Part shown: positions 16,804 through 28,035 of the stretch, in pieces | Position numbering within the stretch: the first letter of the stretch is position 1 | Layout of the letters: every line of letters begins with the position of its first letter | Source: Liolophura sinensis | Lineage: Eukaryota; Mollusca; Polyplacophora; Chitonida; Chitonidae | DNA: 64,000 bases | NCBI RefSeq assembly: GCF_032854445.1 | Contig: NC_088299.1 | Location: 13,449,608-13,513,607, forward strand | Reading direction: 5' to 3' | Position numbers and translations under genes: made by a program | The notes under the pieces: generated by a model | The model's database searches: none | Told to the model about the DNA's origin: nothing | Seen by the model: only the letters and a program-made list of their open reading frames with translations

Positions 16804-19800
16804 GTATGTATAACCACAGTGAACACCCCCCACCCTAACTCATACACCTACACCACATACCTGTAGTTCTTAGTCCGCTACACAAATCCTTATTACTACT
16901 CTAAATTATTCAAACTGATATGTGAAAATCAGTTTGGTTTGGTAATAAGATGAATATTTGGTCACATGCAAAGAACGTCTTATCTCTTCAATTGTGGAAT
17001 TTGATTTTGGTCACCACGTATATCTTTTCAATCGGTCCAACTGGATGCCGTCTTATCAAGTATTCGAGATGTGGTTATGCATGAAGACATGCATTCCATC
17101 CACCTCGAAAGCTAAAAAACTAGCAAAAATGAATAACACATGATCTCATATTCACGATAAGAATAGTTATTCTTGTACTCTTAGGTTTTCAACAAAATTG
17201 AAAAGGATGAATGGATGGCTGAGCACACACCCGGCCTCGTGCCTAAAAACCCGTTTCTCCATATGGGGAAATCATCAGCTGCCAAAGCTCCTGCGCCATC
17301 ACCTGTAGCACCAACAACATCGATTGAGGCTCCAACACTGTCGGCTAAGACACAAGCACCATCAGCTGAAACGCCAAAACCATGGGCAGGAGCACAAACA
17401 CCATCAGTTGTGACACCAATAGGATTTACTGGAACTTCACCATCCACTGCGGCACGAAGAACTAGAGCGATAAACTTAATGGATTTACTAATAACATCGG
17501 CTGGACCAACATACCAAGATGAAGAAAGAGCATCTCTGGCAAAAACATCGACACCACTGCTGAAAGCATCGGCAGCAGTGGCTAAAGTACCGACTCCTTC
17601 CGTCGATATGTTATGCAGTTCTTCACCATCTACACATTCTCTCACTGAAAACCCTTCGAGGGGGAATAGCAACACCAGTCAAACTGATGACTTCGTGGCG
17701 ATGATGTATTACAGACAACTGTCATTTACCCCTGTAACTAACATCCCTGTTGAAGCTGAAGATATGTTACGTGGCTCTTCACCATCCACACATTCTCTCA
17801 TTGAAAACCCTTCTAGGGAGAATAGCCGCACCAGCCAAACTGATGATGACATACCCATGATATATTACAGACAACTGTCACCTACCTGTATATCTAACAT
17901 CACTTTTGAAGCTAGGGATATGTTATGTAGTTCATCATCCACAAGCCAAACTGATGATGACTTACCGATGCGGTTCTATGATGAGGTTTCCTCTAACCGT
18001 AACATTTCCACATTACCCAAAAACGTAGAGGTATGTGCATCGGTGACTCATAAACAAAGCAGCGACACAAGCCAAACGGATGACTTTGTAGCCATGAGGT
18101 TTTATGGCGGATTATCTCCTCCCACGCCCATTGCGTCGTTCAAAGAAAATGTAGAATCTTCTTGTGCTTCAATGTCACATGCGCTGAGCAGCAGCACCAG
18201 TCAAACGGACGACACAGTACCCATGCGGTATTACAGAAGCATTTCTCCCCCATTCGCTGGTAGTTCTATGACCCCAGGCACGGCACAATTTCCGGATGGT
18301 GTGGCTCCCGCTCAGCTAAGTAGTGACACTAGTCAGACAGATGACCACGTCGTCATGAGATTTTACCGTCCATTATCTCCGGAATATGTACAAACCCCAA
18401 GAGGTATATTATGTCACGGCGAGAGGCGTCTGAACAAAACCGTTCATTTCCAAACAGACAATTACAGAAAAGCCTTCACTCGTATTCGATCATACGAATG
18501 TCTGAATGTTTTGACAGAGCCCGATACCTTCATGGAGTCGGGCGTTGTATGTAAGCGGCGCAGATTCCCGGCAAACTTGACCTTGGAGTTTGCCAAAGAT
18601 TCAGTTTGGAGCTATATCTGTCCTTCTGAATTGCCTGTCGAGGACACTCTGTACCAGTCGACGACTAGCAGCGTGAAGTTGGTGACGGTTGGTGAGAACC
18701 ACAAAGAGCTCGTCGTGAAGAAGATGAGAAAGGCTGACAGCGAATGGGAATCCAGGATACTCATCGAATGTCACAGATCCCCCACGGAATATCCTCTTGC
18801 GACTGAACGTCATCTTCCCCGCGTTGTTCAGCTGTGTGCCTCTTACGTCCAGGGAGACATGAGGTATCTATGCTTGTCGTATTACGACCGCAGAGATTTG
18901 TCCGTGTGGTTGGACAAGGATAAAATGCGGTGTTACATCAAGGAGTCCGACTCCAAGTGGATTTGTGCCTACGTGGTGGCAGGGTTAGAGTTTCTCCACT
19001 CCAGGAATATTCTCCACTTGAACCTTAAACCCAGCAACATCCTCATAGACAGCAAAGGTTTTCCCTTGTTGTCTGATTTTGGCAAAGCTTACCGAAGGAG
19101 AAGAGATCAGCCTTTGGAAGCCCCGGAAAGATTGGATGATATTTGGGGACTGGCATGCCTCCTGTACGAAACCATCACCCGTACTGCTCCATTCCCAGAT
19201 GACAACAGCTTCGTGATGCCGGACCTCTCCATGCTAAGCCAGTATGCCAGGGAATTCATTGGTTATCATCTAGGGAAGCCTCGAGATATCAGAATGATGA
19301 TTAACCACCGCTGTGAGAAAGTCATGCGACACGATGTGTTCGAAAGTATTAAATGGAATGAAGTCAAGTACAGCCCCAGATGTCGCCTCAGTGAGGTATG
19401 TATAACCACAGTGAACACCCCCCACCCTAACTCATACACCTACACCACATACCTGTAGTTCTTAGTCCGCTACACAAATCCTTATTACTACTCTAAATTA
19501 TTCAAACTGATATGTGAAAATCAGTTTGGTTTGGTAATAAGATGAATATTTGGTCACATGCAAAGAACGTCTTATCTCTTCAATTGTGGAATTTGATTTT
19601 GGTCACCACGTATATCTTTTCAATCGGTCCAACTGGATGCCGTCTTATCAAGTATTCGAGATGTGGTTATGCATGAAGACATGCATTCCATCCACCTCGA
19701 AAGCTAAAAAACTAGCAAAAATAATAACACATGATCTCATATTCACGATAAGAATAGTTATTCTTGTACTCTTAGGTTTTCAACAAAATTGAAAAGGATG

Positions 19801-22800
19801 AATGGATGGCTGAGCACACACCCGACCTCGTGCCTAAAAACCCGTTTCTCCATATGGGGAAATCATCAGCTGCCAAAGCTCCTGCGCCATCACCTGTAGC
19901 ACCAACAACATCGATTGAGGCTCCAACACTGTCGGCTAAGACACAAGCACCATCAGCTGAAACGCCAAAACCATGGGCAGGAGCACAAACACCATCAGTT
20001 GTGACACCAATAGGATTTACTGGAACTTTACCATCCACTGCGGCACGAAGAACTAGAGCGATAAACTTAATGGATTTACTAATAACATCGGCTGGACCAA
20101 CATACCAAGATGAAGAAAGAGCATCTCTGGCAAAAACATCGACACCACTGCTGAAAGCATCGGCTGCAGTGGCTAAAGTACCGACTACTTCCGTCGATAT
20201 GTTATGCAGTTCTTCACCATCTACACATTCTCTCACTGAAAACCCTTCGAGGGGGAATAGCAACACCAGTCAAACTGATGACTTCGTGGCGATGATGTAT
20301 TACAGGCAACTGTCATCTACCCCTGTAACTAACATCCCTGTTGAAGCTGAAGATATGTTACGTGGCTCTTCACCATCCACACATTCTCTCATTGAAAACC
20401 CTTCTAGGGAGAATAGCCGCACCAGCCAAACTGATGATGACATACCCATGATATATTACAGACAACTGTCACCTACCTGTATGTCTAACATCACTTTTGA
20501 AGCTAGGGATATGTTATGTAGTTCATCATCTACAAGCCAAACTGATGATGACGTACCGATGCGGTTCTATGATGAGGTTTCCTCTAACCGTAACATTTCC
20601 ACATTACCCAAAAACGTAGAAGTATGTGCATCGGTGACTCATAAACAAAGCAGCGACACAAGCCAAACGGATGACTTTGTAGCCATGAGGTTTTATGGCG
20701 GATCATCTCCTCCCACGCCCATTGCGTCGTTCAAAGAAAATGTAGAATCTTCTTGTGCTTCAATGTCACATGCGCTGAGCAGCAGCACCAGTCAAACGGA
20801 CGACACAGTACCCATGCGGTATTACAGAAGCATTTCTCCTCCAATCGCTGGTAGTTCTATGACCCCAAGCACGGCACAATTTCCGGATGGTGTGGCTCCC
20901 GCTCAACAAAACAGTGACACTAGTCAGACAGATGACCACGTCGTCATGAGATTTTACCGTCCATTATCCCCGGAATATGTACAAACCCCAAGAGGTATAT
21001 TATGTCACGGCGAGAGGCGTCTGAACAAAACCGTTCATTTCCAAACAGACAGTTACAGAAAAGCCTTCACTCGTATTCGATCATACGAATGTCTGAATGT
21101 TTTGACAGAGCCCGATACCTTCATGGAGTCGGGCGTTGTATGTAAGCGGCGCAGATTCCCGGCAAACTTGACCTTGGAGTTTGCCAAAGATTCAGTTTGG
21201 AGCTATATCTGTCCTTCTGAATTGCCTGTCGAGGACACTCTGTACCAGTCGACGACTAGCAGCGTGAAGTTGGTGACGGTTGGTGAGAACCACAAAGAGC
21301 TCGTCGTGAAGAAGATGAGAAAGGCTGACAGCGAATGGGAATCCAGGATACTCATCGAATGTCACAGATCCCCCACGGAATATCCTCTTGCGACTGAACG
21401 TCATCTTCCCCGCGTTGTTCAGCTGTGTGCCTCTTACGTCCAGGGAGACATGAGGTATCTATGCTTGTCGTATTACGACCGCAGAGATTTGTCCGTGTGG
21501 TTGGACAAGGATAAAATGCGGTGTTACATCAAGGAGTCCGACTCCAAGTGGATTTGTGCCTACGTGGTGGCAGGGTTAGAGTTTCTCCACTCCAGGAATA
21601 TTCTCCACTTGAACCTTAAACCCAGCAACATCCTCATAGACAGCAAAGGTTTTCCCTTGTTGTCTGATTTTGGCAAAGCTTACCGAAGGAGAAGAGATCA
21701 GCCTTTGGAAGCCCCGGAAAGATTGGATGATATCTGGGGACTGGCATGCCTCCTGTACGAAACCATCACCCGTACTGCTCCATTCCCAGATGACAACAGC
21801 TTCGTGATGCCGGACCTCTCCATGCTGAGCCAGTATGCCAGGGTATTCATTGGTTATCATCTAGGGAAGCCTCGAGATATCAGAATGATGATTAACCACC
21901 GCTGTGAGAAAGTCATGCGCCACGATGTGTTCGAAAGTATTAAATGGAATGAAGTCAAGTACAGCCCCAGATGTCGCCTCAGTGAGGTATGTATAACCAC
22001 AGTGAACACCCCCCACCCTAACTCATACACCTACGCCACATACCTGTAGTTCTTAGTCCGCTGTACAAATCCTTATTACTACTCTAAATTATTCAAACTG
22101 ATATGTGAAAATCAGTTTGGTTTGGTAATAAGATGAATATTTGGTCACATGCAAAGAACGTCTTATCTCTTCAATTGTGGAATTTGATTTTGGTCACCAC
22201 GTATATCTTTTCAATCGGTCCAACTGGATGCCGTCTTATCAAGTATTCGAGATGTGGTTATGCATGAAGACATGCATTCCATCCACCTCGAAAGCTAAAA
22301 AACTAGCAAAAATGAATAACACATGATCTCATATTCACGATAAGAATAGTTATTCTTGTACTCTTAGGTTTTCAACAAAATTGAAAAGGATGAATGGATG
22401 GCTGAGTACACACCCGACCTCGTGCCTAAAAACCCGTTTCTCCATAAGGGGAAATCATCAGCTGCCAAAGCTCCTGCGCCATCACCTGTAGCACCAGCAA
22501 CATCGATTGAGGCTCCAACACTGTCGGCTAAGACACAAGCACCATCAGCTGAAACGCCAAAACCATGGGCAGGAGCACAAACACCATCAGTTGTGACACC
22601 AATAGGATTTACTGGAACTTCACCATCCACTGCGGCACGAAGAACTAGAGCGATAAACTTAATGGATTTACTAATAACATCGGCTGGACCAACATACCAA
22701 GATGAAGAAAGAGCATCTCTGGCAAAAACATCGACACCACTGCTGAAAGCATCGGCAGCAGTGGCTAAAGTACCGACTCCTTCCGTCGATATGTTATGCA

Positions 22801-25800
22801 GTTCTTCACCATCCACACATTCTCTCACTGAAAACCCTTCGAGGGAGAATAGCAACACCAGTCAAACTGATGACTTCGTGGCGATGATGTATTACAGGCA
22901 ACTGTCATCTACCCCTGTAACTAACATCCCTGTTGAAGCTGAAGATATGTTACGTGGCTCTTCACCATCCACACATTCTGTCATTGAAAACCCTTCTAGG
23001 GAGAATAGCCGCACCAGCCAAACTGATGATGACATACCCATGATATATTACAGACAACTGTCACCTACCTGTATGTCTAACATCACTTTTGAAGCTAGGG
23101 ATATGTTATGTAGTTCATCATCCACAAGCCAAACTGATGATGACGTACCGATGCGGTTCTATGATGAGGTTTCCTGTAACCGTAACATTTCCACATTACC
23201 CAAAAACGTAGAAGTATGTGCATCGGTGACTCATAAACAAAGCAGCGACACAAGCCAAACGGATGACTTTGTAGCCATGAGGTTTTATGGCGGATCATCT
23301 CCTTCCACGCCCATTGCGTCGTTCAAAGAAAATGTAGAATCTTCTTGTGCTTCAATGTCACATGCGCTGAGCAGCAGCACCAGTCAAACGGACGACACAG
23401 TACCCATGCGGTATTACAGAAGCATTTCTCCCCCATTCGCTGGTAGTTCTATGACCCCAGGCACGGCACAATTTCCGGATGGTGTGGCTCCCGCTCAACA
23501 AAACAGTGACACTAGTCAGACAGATGACCACGTCGTCATGAGATTTTACCGTCCATTATCCCCGAAATATGTACAAACCCCAAGAGGTATATTATGTCAC
23601 GGCGAGAGGCGTCTGAACAAAACCGTTCATTTCCAAACAGACAATTACAGAAAAGCCTTCACTCGTATTCGATCATACGAATGTCTGAATGTTTTGACAG
23701 AGCCCGATACCTTCATGGAGTCGGGCGTTGTATGTAAGCGGCGCAGATTCCCGGCAAACTTGACCTTGGAGTTTGCCAAAGATTCAGTTTGGAGCTATAT
23801 CTGTCCTTCTGAATTGCCTGTCGAGGACACTCTGTACCAGTCGACGACTAGCAGCGTGAAGTTGGTGACGGTTGGTGAGAACCACAAAGAGCTCGTCGTG
23901 AAGAAGATGAGAAAGGCTGACAGCGAATGGGAATCCAGGATACTCATCGAATGTCACAGATCCCCCACGGAATATCCTCTTGCGACTGAACGTCATCTTC
24001 CCCGCGTTGTTCAGCTGTGTGCCTCTTACGTCCAGGGAGACATGAGGTATCTATGCTTGTCGTATTACGACCGCAGAGATTTGTCCGTGTGGTTGGACAA
24101 GGATAAAATGCGGTGTTACATCAAGGAGTCCGACTCCAAGTGGATTTGTGCCTACGTGGTGGCAGGGTTAGAGTTTCTCCACTCCAGGAATATTCTCCAC
24201 TTGGACGTTAAACCCAGCAACATCCTCATAGACAGCAAAGGTTTTCCCTTGTTGTCTGATTTTGGCAAAGCTTACCGAAGGAGAAGAGATCAGCCTTTGG
24301 AAGCCCCGGACAGGCTGGACGATATTTGGGGACTGGCATGCCTCCTGTATGAAACCATCACCCGTACTGCTCCATTCCCAGATGACAACAGCTTCGTGAT
24401 GCCGGACCTCTCCATGCTGAGCCAGTATGCCAGGGAATTCATTGGTTATCATCTAGGGAAGCCTCGAGATATCAGAATGATGATTAACCACCGCTGTGAG
24501 AAAGTCATGCGACACGATGTGTTCGAAAGTATTAAATGGAATGAAGTCAAGTACAGCCCCAGATGTCGCCTTAGTGAGGTATGTATATCCATAGTAAACA
24601 CCCCTAACGTAACCCAAACACCATTACCACACATCTGTTGTTCTTAGTCCGCTACACAAATCTTTATTTCTACTCTAAATTATTCAAACTGATATGTGAA
24701 AATCAGTTTGGTTTGGTAATAAGATGAATATTTGGTCACATGCAAAGAACGTCTTATCTCTTCAATTGTGGAATTTGATTTTGGTCACCACGTATATCTT
24801 TTCAATCGGTCCAACTGGATGCCGTCTTATCAAGTATTCGAGATGTGGTTATGCATGAAGACATGCATTCCATCCACCTCGAAAGCTAAAAAACTAGCAA
24901 AAATGAATAACACATGATCTCATATTCACGATAAGAATAGTTATTCTTGTACTCTTAGGTTTTCAACAAAATTGAAAAGGATGAATGGATGGCTGAGCAC
25001 ACACCCGACCTCGTGCCTAAAAACCCGTTTCTCAATAAGGGGAAATCATCAGCTGCCAAAGCTCCTGCGCCATCACCTGTAGCACCAACAACATCGATTG
25101 AGGCTCCAACACTGTCGGCTAAGACACAAGCACCATCAGCTCAAACGTCAAAACCATGGGCAGGAGCACAAACACCATCAGTTGTGACACCAATAGGATT
25201 TACTGGAACTTCACCATCCACTGCGGCACGAAGAACTAGAGCGATAAACTTAATGGATTTACTAATAACATCGGCTGGACCAACATACCAAGATGAAGAA
25301 AGAGCATCTCTGGCAAAAACATCGACACCACTGCTGAAAGCATCGGCAGCAGTGGCTAAAGTACCGACTCCTTCCGTCGATATGTTATGCAGTTCTTCAC
25401 CATCCACACATTCTCTCACTGAAAACCCTTCGAGGGAGAATAGCAACACCAGTCAAACTGATGACTTCGTGGCGATGATGTATTACAGGCAACTGTCATC
25501 TACCCCTGTAACTAACATCCCTGTTGAAGCTGAAGATATGTTACGTGGCTCTTCACCATCCACACATTCTCTCATTGAAAGCCCTTCTAGGGAGAATAGC
25601 CGCACCAGCCAAACTGATGATGACATACCCATGATATATTACAGACAACTGTCACCTACCTGTATGTCTAACATCACTTTTGAAGCCAGGGATATGTTAT
25701 GTAGTTCATCATCCACAAGCCAAACTGATGATGACGTACCGATGCGGTTCTATGATGAGGTTTCCTCTAACCGTAACATTTCCACATTACCCAAAAACGT

Positions 25801-28035
25801 AGAGGTATGTGCATCGGTGACTCATAAACAAAGCAGCGACACAAGCCAAACGGATGACTTTGTAGCCATGAGGTTTTATGGCGGATCATCTCCTCCCACG
25901 CCCATTGCGTCGTTCAAAGAAAATGTAGAATCTTCTTGTGCTTCAATGTCACATGCGCTGAGCAGCAGCACCAGTCAAACGGACGACACAGTACCCATGC
26001 GGTATTACAGAAGCATTTCTCCCCCATTCGCTGGTAGTTCTATGACCCCAAGCACGGCACAATTTCCGGATGGTGTGGCTCCCGCTCAGCTAAGTAGTGA
26101 CACTAGTCAGACAGATGACCACGTCGTCATGAGATTTTACCGTCCATTATCTCCGGAATATGTACAAACCCCAAGAGGTATATTATGTCACGGCGAGAGG
26201 CGTCTGAACAAAACCGTTCATTTCCAAACAGACAATTACAGAAAAGCCTTCACTCGTATTCGATCATACGAATGTCTGAATGTTTTGACAGAGCCCGATA
26301 CCTTCATGGAGTCGGGCGTTGTATGTAAGCGGCGCAGATTCCCGGCAAACTTGACCTTGGAGTTTGCCAAAGATTCAGTTTGGAGCTATATCTGTCCTTC
26401 TGAATTGCCTGTCGAGGACACTCTGTACCAGTCGACGACTAGCAGCGTGAAGTTGGTGACGGTTGGTGAGAACCACAAAGAGCTCGTCGTGAAGAAGATG
26501 AGAAAGGCTGACAGCGAATGGGAATCCAGGATACTCATCGAATGTCACAGATCCCCCACGGAATATCCTCTTGGCACTGAGCGTCATCTTCCCCGCGTTG
26601 TTCAGCTGTGTGCCTCTTACGTCCAGGGAGACATGAGGTATCTATGCTTGTCGTATTACGACCGCAGAGATTTGTCCGTGTGGTTGGACAAGGATAAAAT
26701 GCGGTGTTACATCAAGGAGTCCGACTCCAAGTGGATTTGTGCCTACGTGGTGGCAGGGTTAGAGTTTCTCCACTCCAGGAATATTCTCCACTTGGACGTT
26801 AAACCCAGCAACATCCTCATAGACAGCAAAGGTTTTCCCTTGTTGTCTGATTTTGGCAAAGCTTATCGAAGGAGAAGAGATCAGCCTTTGGAAGCCCCGG
26901 ACAGGCTGGACGATATTTGGGGACTGGCATGCCTCCTGTATGAAACCATCACCCGTACTGCTCCATTCCCAGATGACAACAGCTTCGTGATGCCGGACCT
27001 CTCCATGCTAAGCCAGTATGCCAGGGTATTCATTGGTTATCATCTAGGGAAGCCTCGAGATATCAGAATGATGATTAACCACCGCTGTGAGAAAGTCATG
27101 CGCCACGATGTGTTCGAAAGTATTAAATGGAATGAAGTCAAGTACAGCCCCAGATGTCGCCTCAGTGAGGTATGTATATCCATAGTAAACACCCCTAACG
27201 TAACTCAAACACCATTACCACACATCTGTTGTTCTTAGTCCGCTACACAAATCTTTATTTCTACTCTAAATTATTCGAATTGATTTGTGAAAATTAGTTT
27301 GGTTTGGTAATAAGATGAACTTTTGGTCACATGGAAAGAACGTCTTATCTCTTCAATTGTGGAATTTGATTTTGGTCACCACGTATATATTTTCCATCGG
27401 GCCAACGGAATGCCGTCTTATCAAGTATTCGAGATGTGGTTATGCATGAAGACATGCATTCCATCCACCTCGAAAGCTAAAAAACTAGCAAAAATGAATA
27501 ACACATGATCTCATATTCACGATAAGAATAGTTATTCTTGTACTCTTAGGTTTTCAACAAAATTGAAAAGGATGAATGGATGGCTGAGCACACACCCGAC
27601 CTCGTGCCTAAAAACCCGTTTCTCAATAAGGGGAAATCATCAGCTGCCAAAGCTCCTGCACCATCACCTGTAGCACCAACAACATCGACTGAAACTTCGA
27701 CACTGTCGGCTAAGACACAAGCACCATCAGCTGCAACGCCAAAATCGTGGACAGGAGCACAAACACCATCAGTTGTGACACCAATAGGATTTACTGGAAC
27801 TTCACCATCGACTGTGGCACGAAGAACTAGAGCGATAAACTTAATGGATCTACTAACAACATCGGCTGGACCAACATACCAAGATGAAGAAAGAGCATCT
27901 CTGGCAAAAACATCGACACCACTGCTGAAAGCATCGGCAGCAGTGGATAAAGTACCGACTACTTCCGTGGAAACACCACATGACAGGCCTGCAAGGTCGG
28001 GTGGTGTTTCTGGAGGAGATCGGCGATGCGACTAA
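13825..28035 (+). CDS. Giant multi-kinase gene model: six in-frame exons, five tandem kinase-like domains
   Basis: Exons 13825-16803, 17185-19395, 19776-21986, 22368-24578, 24959-27169 and 27550-28035 can be joined. Each internal junction is GAG|GTATGT to CTCTTAG|GTTTTC, and all are phase 0. The four internal exons are each exactly 2211 nt (737 codons). The spliced product would be about 4,102 residues: 993 + 4x737 + 161. Each of the first five exons ends in a kinase-like domain, and the start of the next exon (VFNKIEKDEW...PKNPFL) continues that domain's C-terminus, which argues for splicing between units. No transmembrane segment or secretion signal is obvious. The alternative is five tandem single-exon-like genes of about 747 residues, each starting at the internal ATG (MAEHTP or MAEYTP) and reading 20-22 codons past the donor to a stop. 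I prefer the spliced model because donor, acceptor and phase are conserved in every unit. Family assignment beyond Ser/Thr/Tyr kinase-like is not possible by eye. Confidence 0.65.
16804..17184 (+). other. Array intron (same intron recurs at 19396-19775, 21987-22367, 24579-24958, 27170-27549)
   Basis: 380-381 bp, GTATGT donor, pyrimidine-containing acceptor TTCTTGTACTCTTAG. The introns are almost as similar to each other as the exons, pointing to recent duplication or homogenisation. A small inverted repeat AAACTGAT...ATCAGTTT (16912-16919 and 16928-16935) lies in each; the last intron has a diverged version. A 61-codon open frame inside the intron recurs only because the DNA is duplicated. 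Confidence 0.65.
17185..19395 (+). CDS. Array exon 2: kinase-like unit with catalytic Asp replaced by Asn
   Basis: 737 codons between the acceptor CTCTTAG (ends 17184) and the donor GTATGT (19396). The first 140 residues finish the preceding kinase domain and then run through an Ala/Pro/Thr-rich linker (AKAPAPSPVAP...). Six TSQTDD motifs follow, then a second kinase-like domain. The catalytic loop reads HLNLKPSNIL: codon 19021-19023 is AAC where the first unit has GAC. Lys and DFG motifs are kept. The loss of the catalytic base predicts a pseudokinase or strongly reduced activity. Unspliced, the frame ends at 19458. Confidence 0.75.
19776..21986 (+). CDS. Array exon 3: kinase-like unit with catalytic Asp replaced by Asn
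   Basis: Same length and architecture as the preceding unit. The catalytic loop also reads HLNLKPSNIL (AAC at 21612-21614), so this change is shared by two adjacent units. It differs from its neighbours at scattered sites, such as YARVFIGYH instead of YAREFIGYH and FQTDSYRK instead of FQTDNYRK. Unspliced, the frame ends at 22049. The upstream intron lacks one base present in the others (AAAATAATAAC against AAAATGAATAAC). Confidence 0.75.
22368..24578 (+). CDS. Array exon 4: kinase-like unit, catalytic HLD present
   Basis: 737 codons with acceptor and donor as in the other units. The catalytic loop is HLDVKPSNIL (GAC at 24204-24206) and SDFG is present. The motif after the activation segment reads APDRLDDIWG rather than APERLDDIWG, a change shared only with the following unit. 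The sequence after the donor also differs from the first three units and matches the following unit (22 unspliced codons ending at 24647). Predicted catalytically competent if the short activation segment is tolerated. Confidence 0.75.
24959..27169 (+). CDS. Array exon 5: kinase-like unit, catalytic HLD present
   Basis: 737 codons with the standard acceptor and donor. Catalytic Asp is present (GAC at 26795-26797) and DFG is kept. Unit-specific changes include PLGTERH for PLATERH and SAQTSKPW for SAETPKPW. It shares APDRLDD and the post-donor sequence with the preceding unit, but YARVFIG with array exon 3. Unspliced, the frame ends at 27238. Confidence 0.75.
27550..28035 (+). CDS. Array exon 6: terminal exon completing the last kinase domain
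   Basis: After the acceptor at 27549 the first 419 nt align base for base with the start of each internal exon (VFNKIEKDEW, MAEHTPDLVPKNPFL, AKAPAPS linker). From 27969 the sequence departs: here it reads VETPHDRPARSGG and ends at a TAA at 28033-28035, whereas internal exons switch into the THSL/TSQTDD repeats. It also carries more private substitutions (for example TSTETSTLSAK). It looks like the original 3' exon of the ancestral gene. A further downstream exon cannot be ruled out. Confidence 0.65.
   Translation, partial: VFNKIEKDEWMAEHTPDLVPKNPFLNKGKSSAAKAPAPSPVAPTTSTETSTLSAKTQAPSAATPKSWTGAQTPSVVTPIGFTGTSPSTVARRTRAINLMDLLTTSAGPTYQDEERASLAKTSTPLLKASAAVDKVPTTSVETPHDRPARSGGVSGGDRRCD

Noticed and set aside
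16958-17143. 61-codon open frame in each array intron
   Set aside because: Identical copies follow from the duplication. The frame has no domain, one copy has a deletion that alters it, and splice signals place it in an intron.
17181-17675. 164-codon minus-strand open frame in the kinase units (also at 19772-20266 and 22364-22858)
   Set aside because: It is the antisense shadow of the Ala/Pro/Thr-rich linker. It recurs only because the unit is duplicated, and it crosses the splice acceptor.
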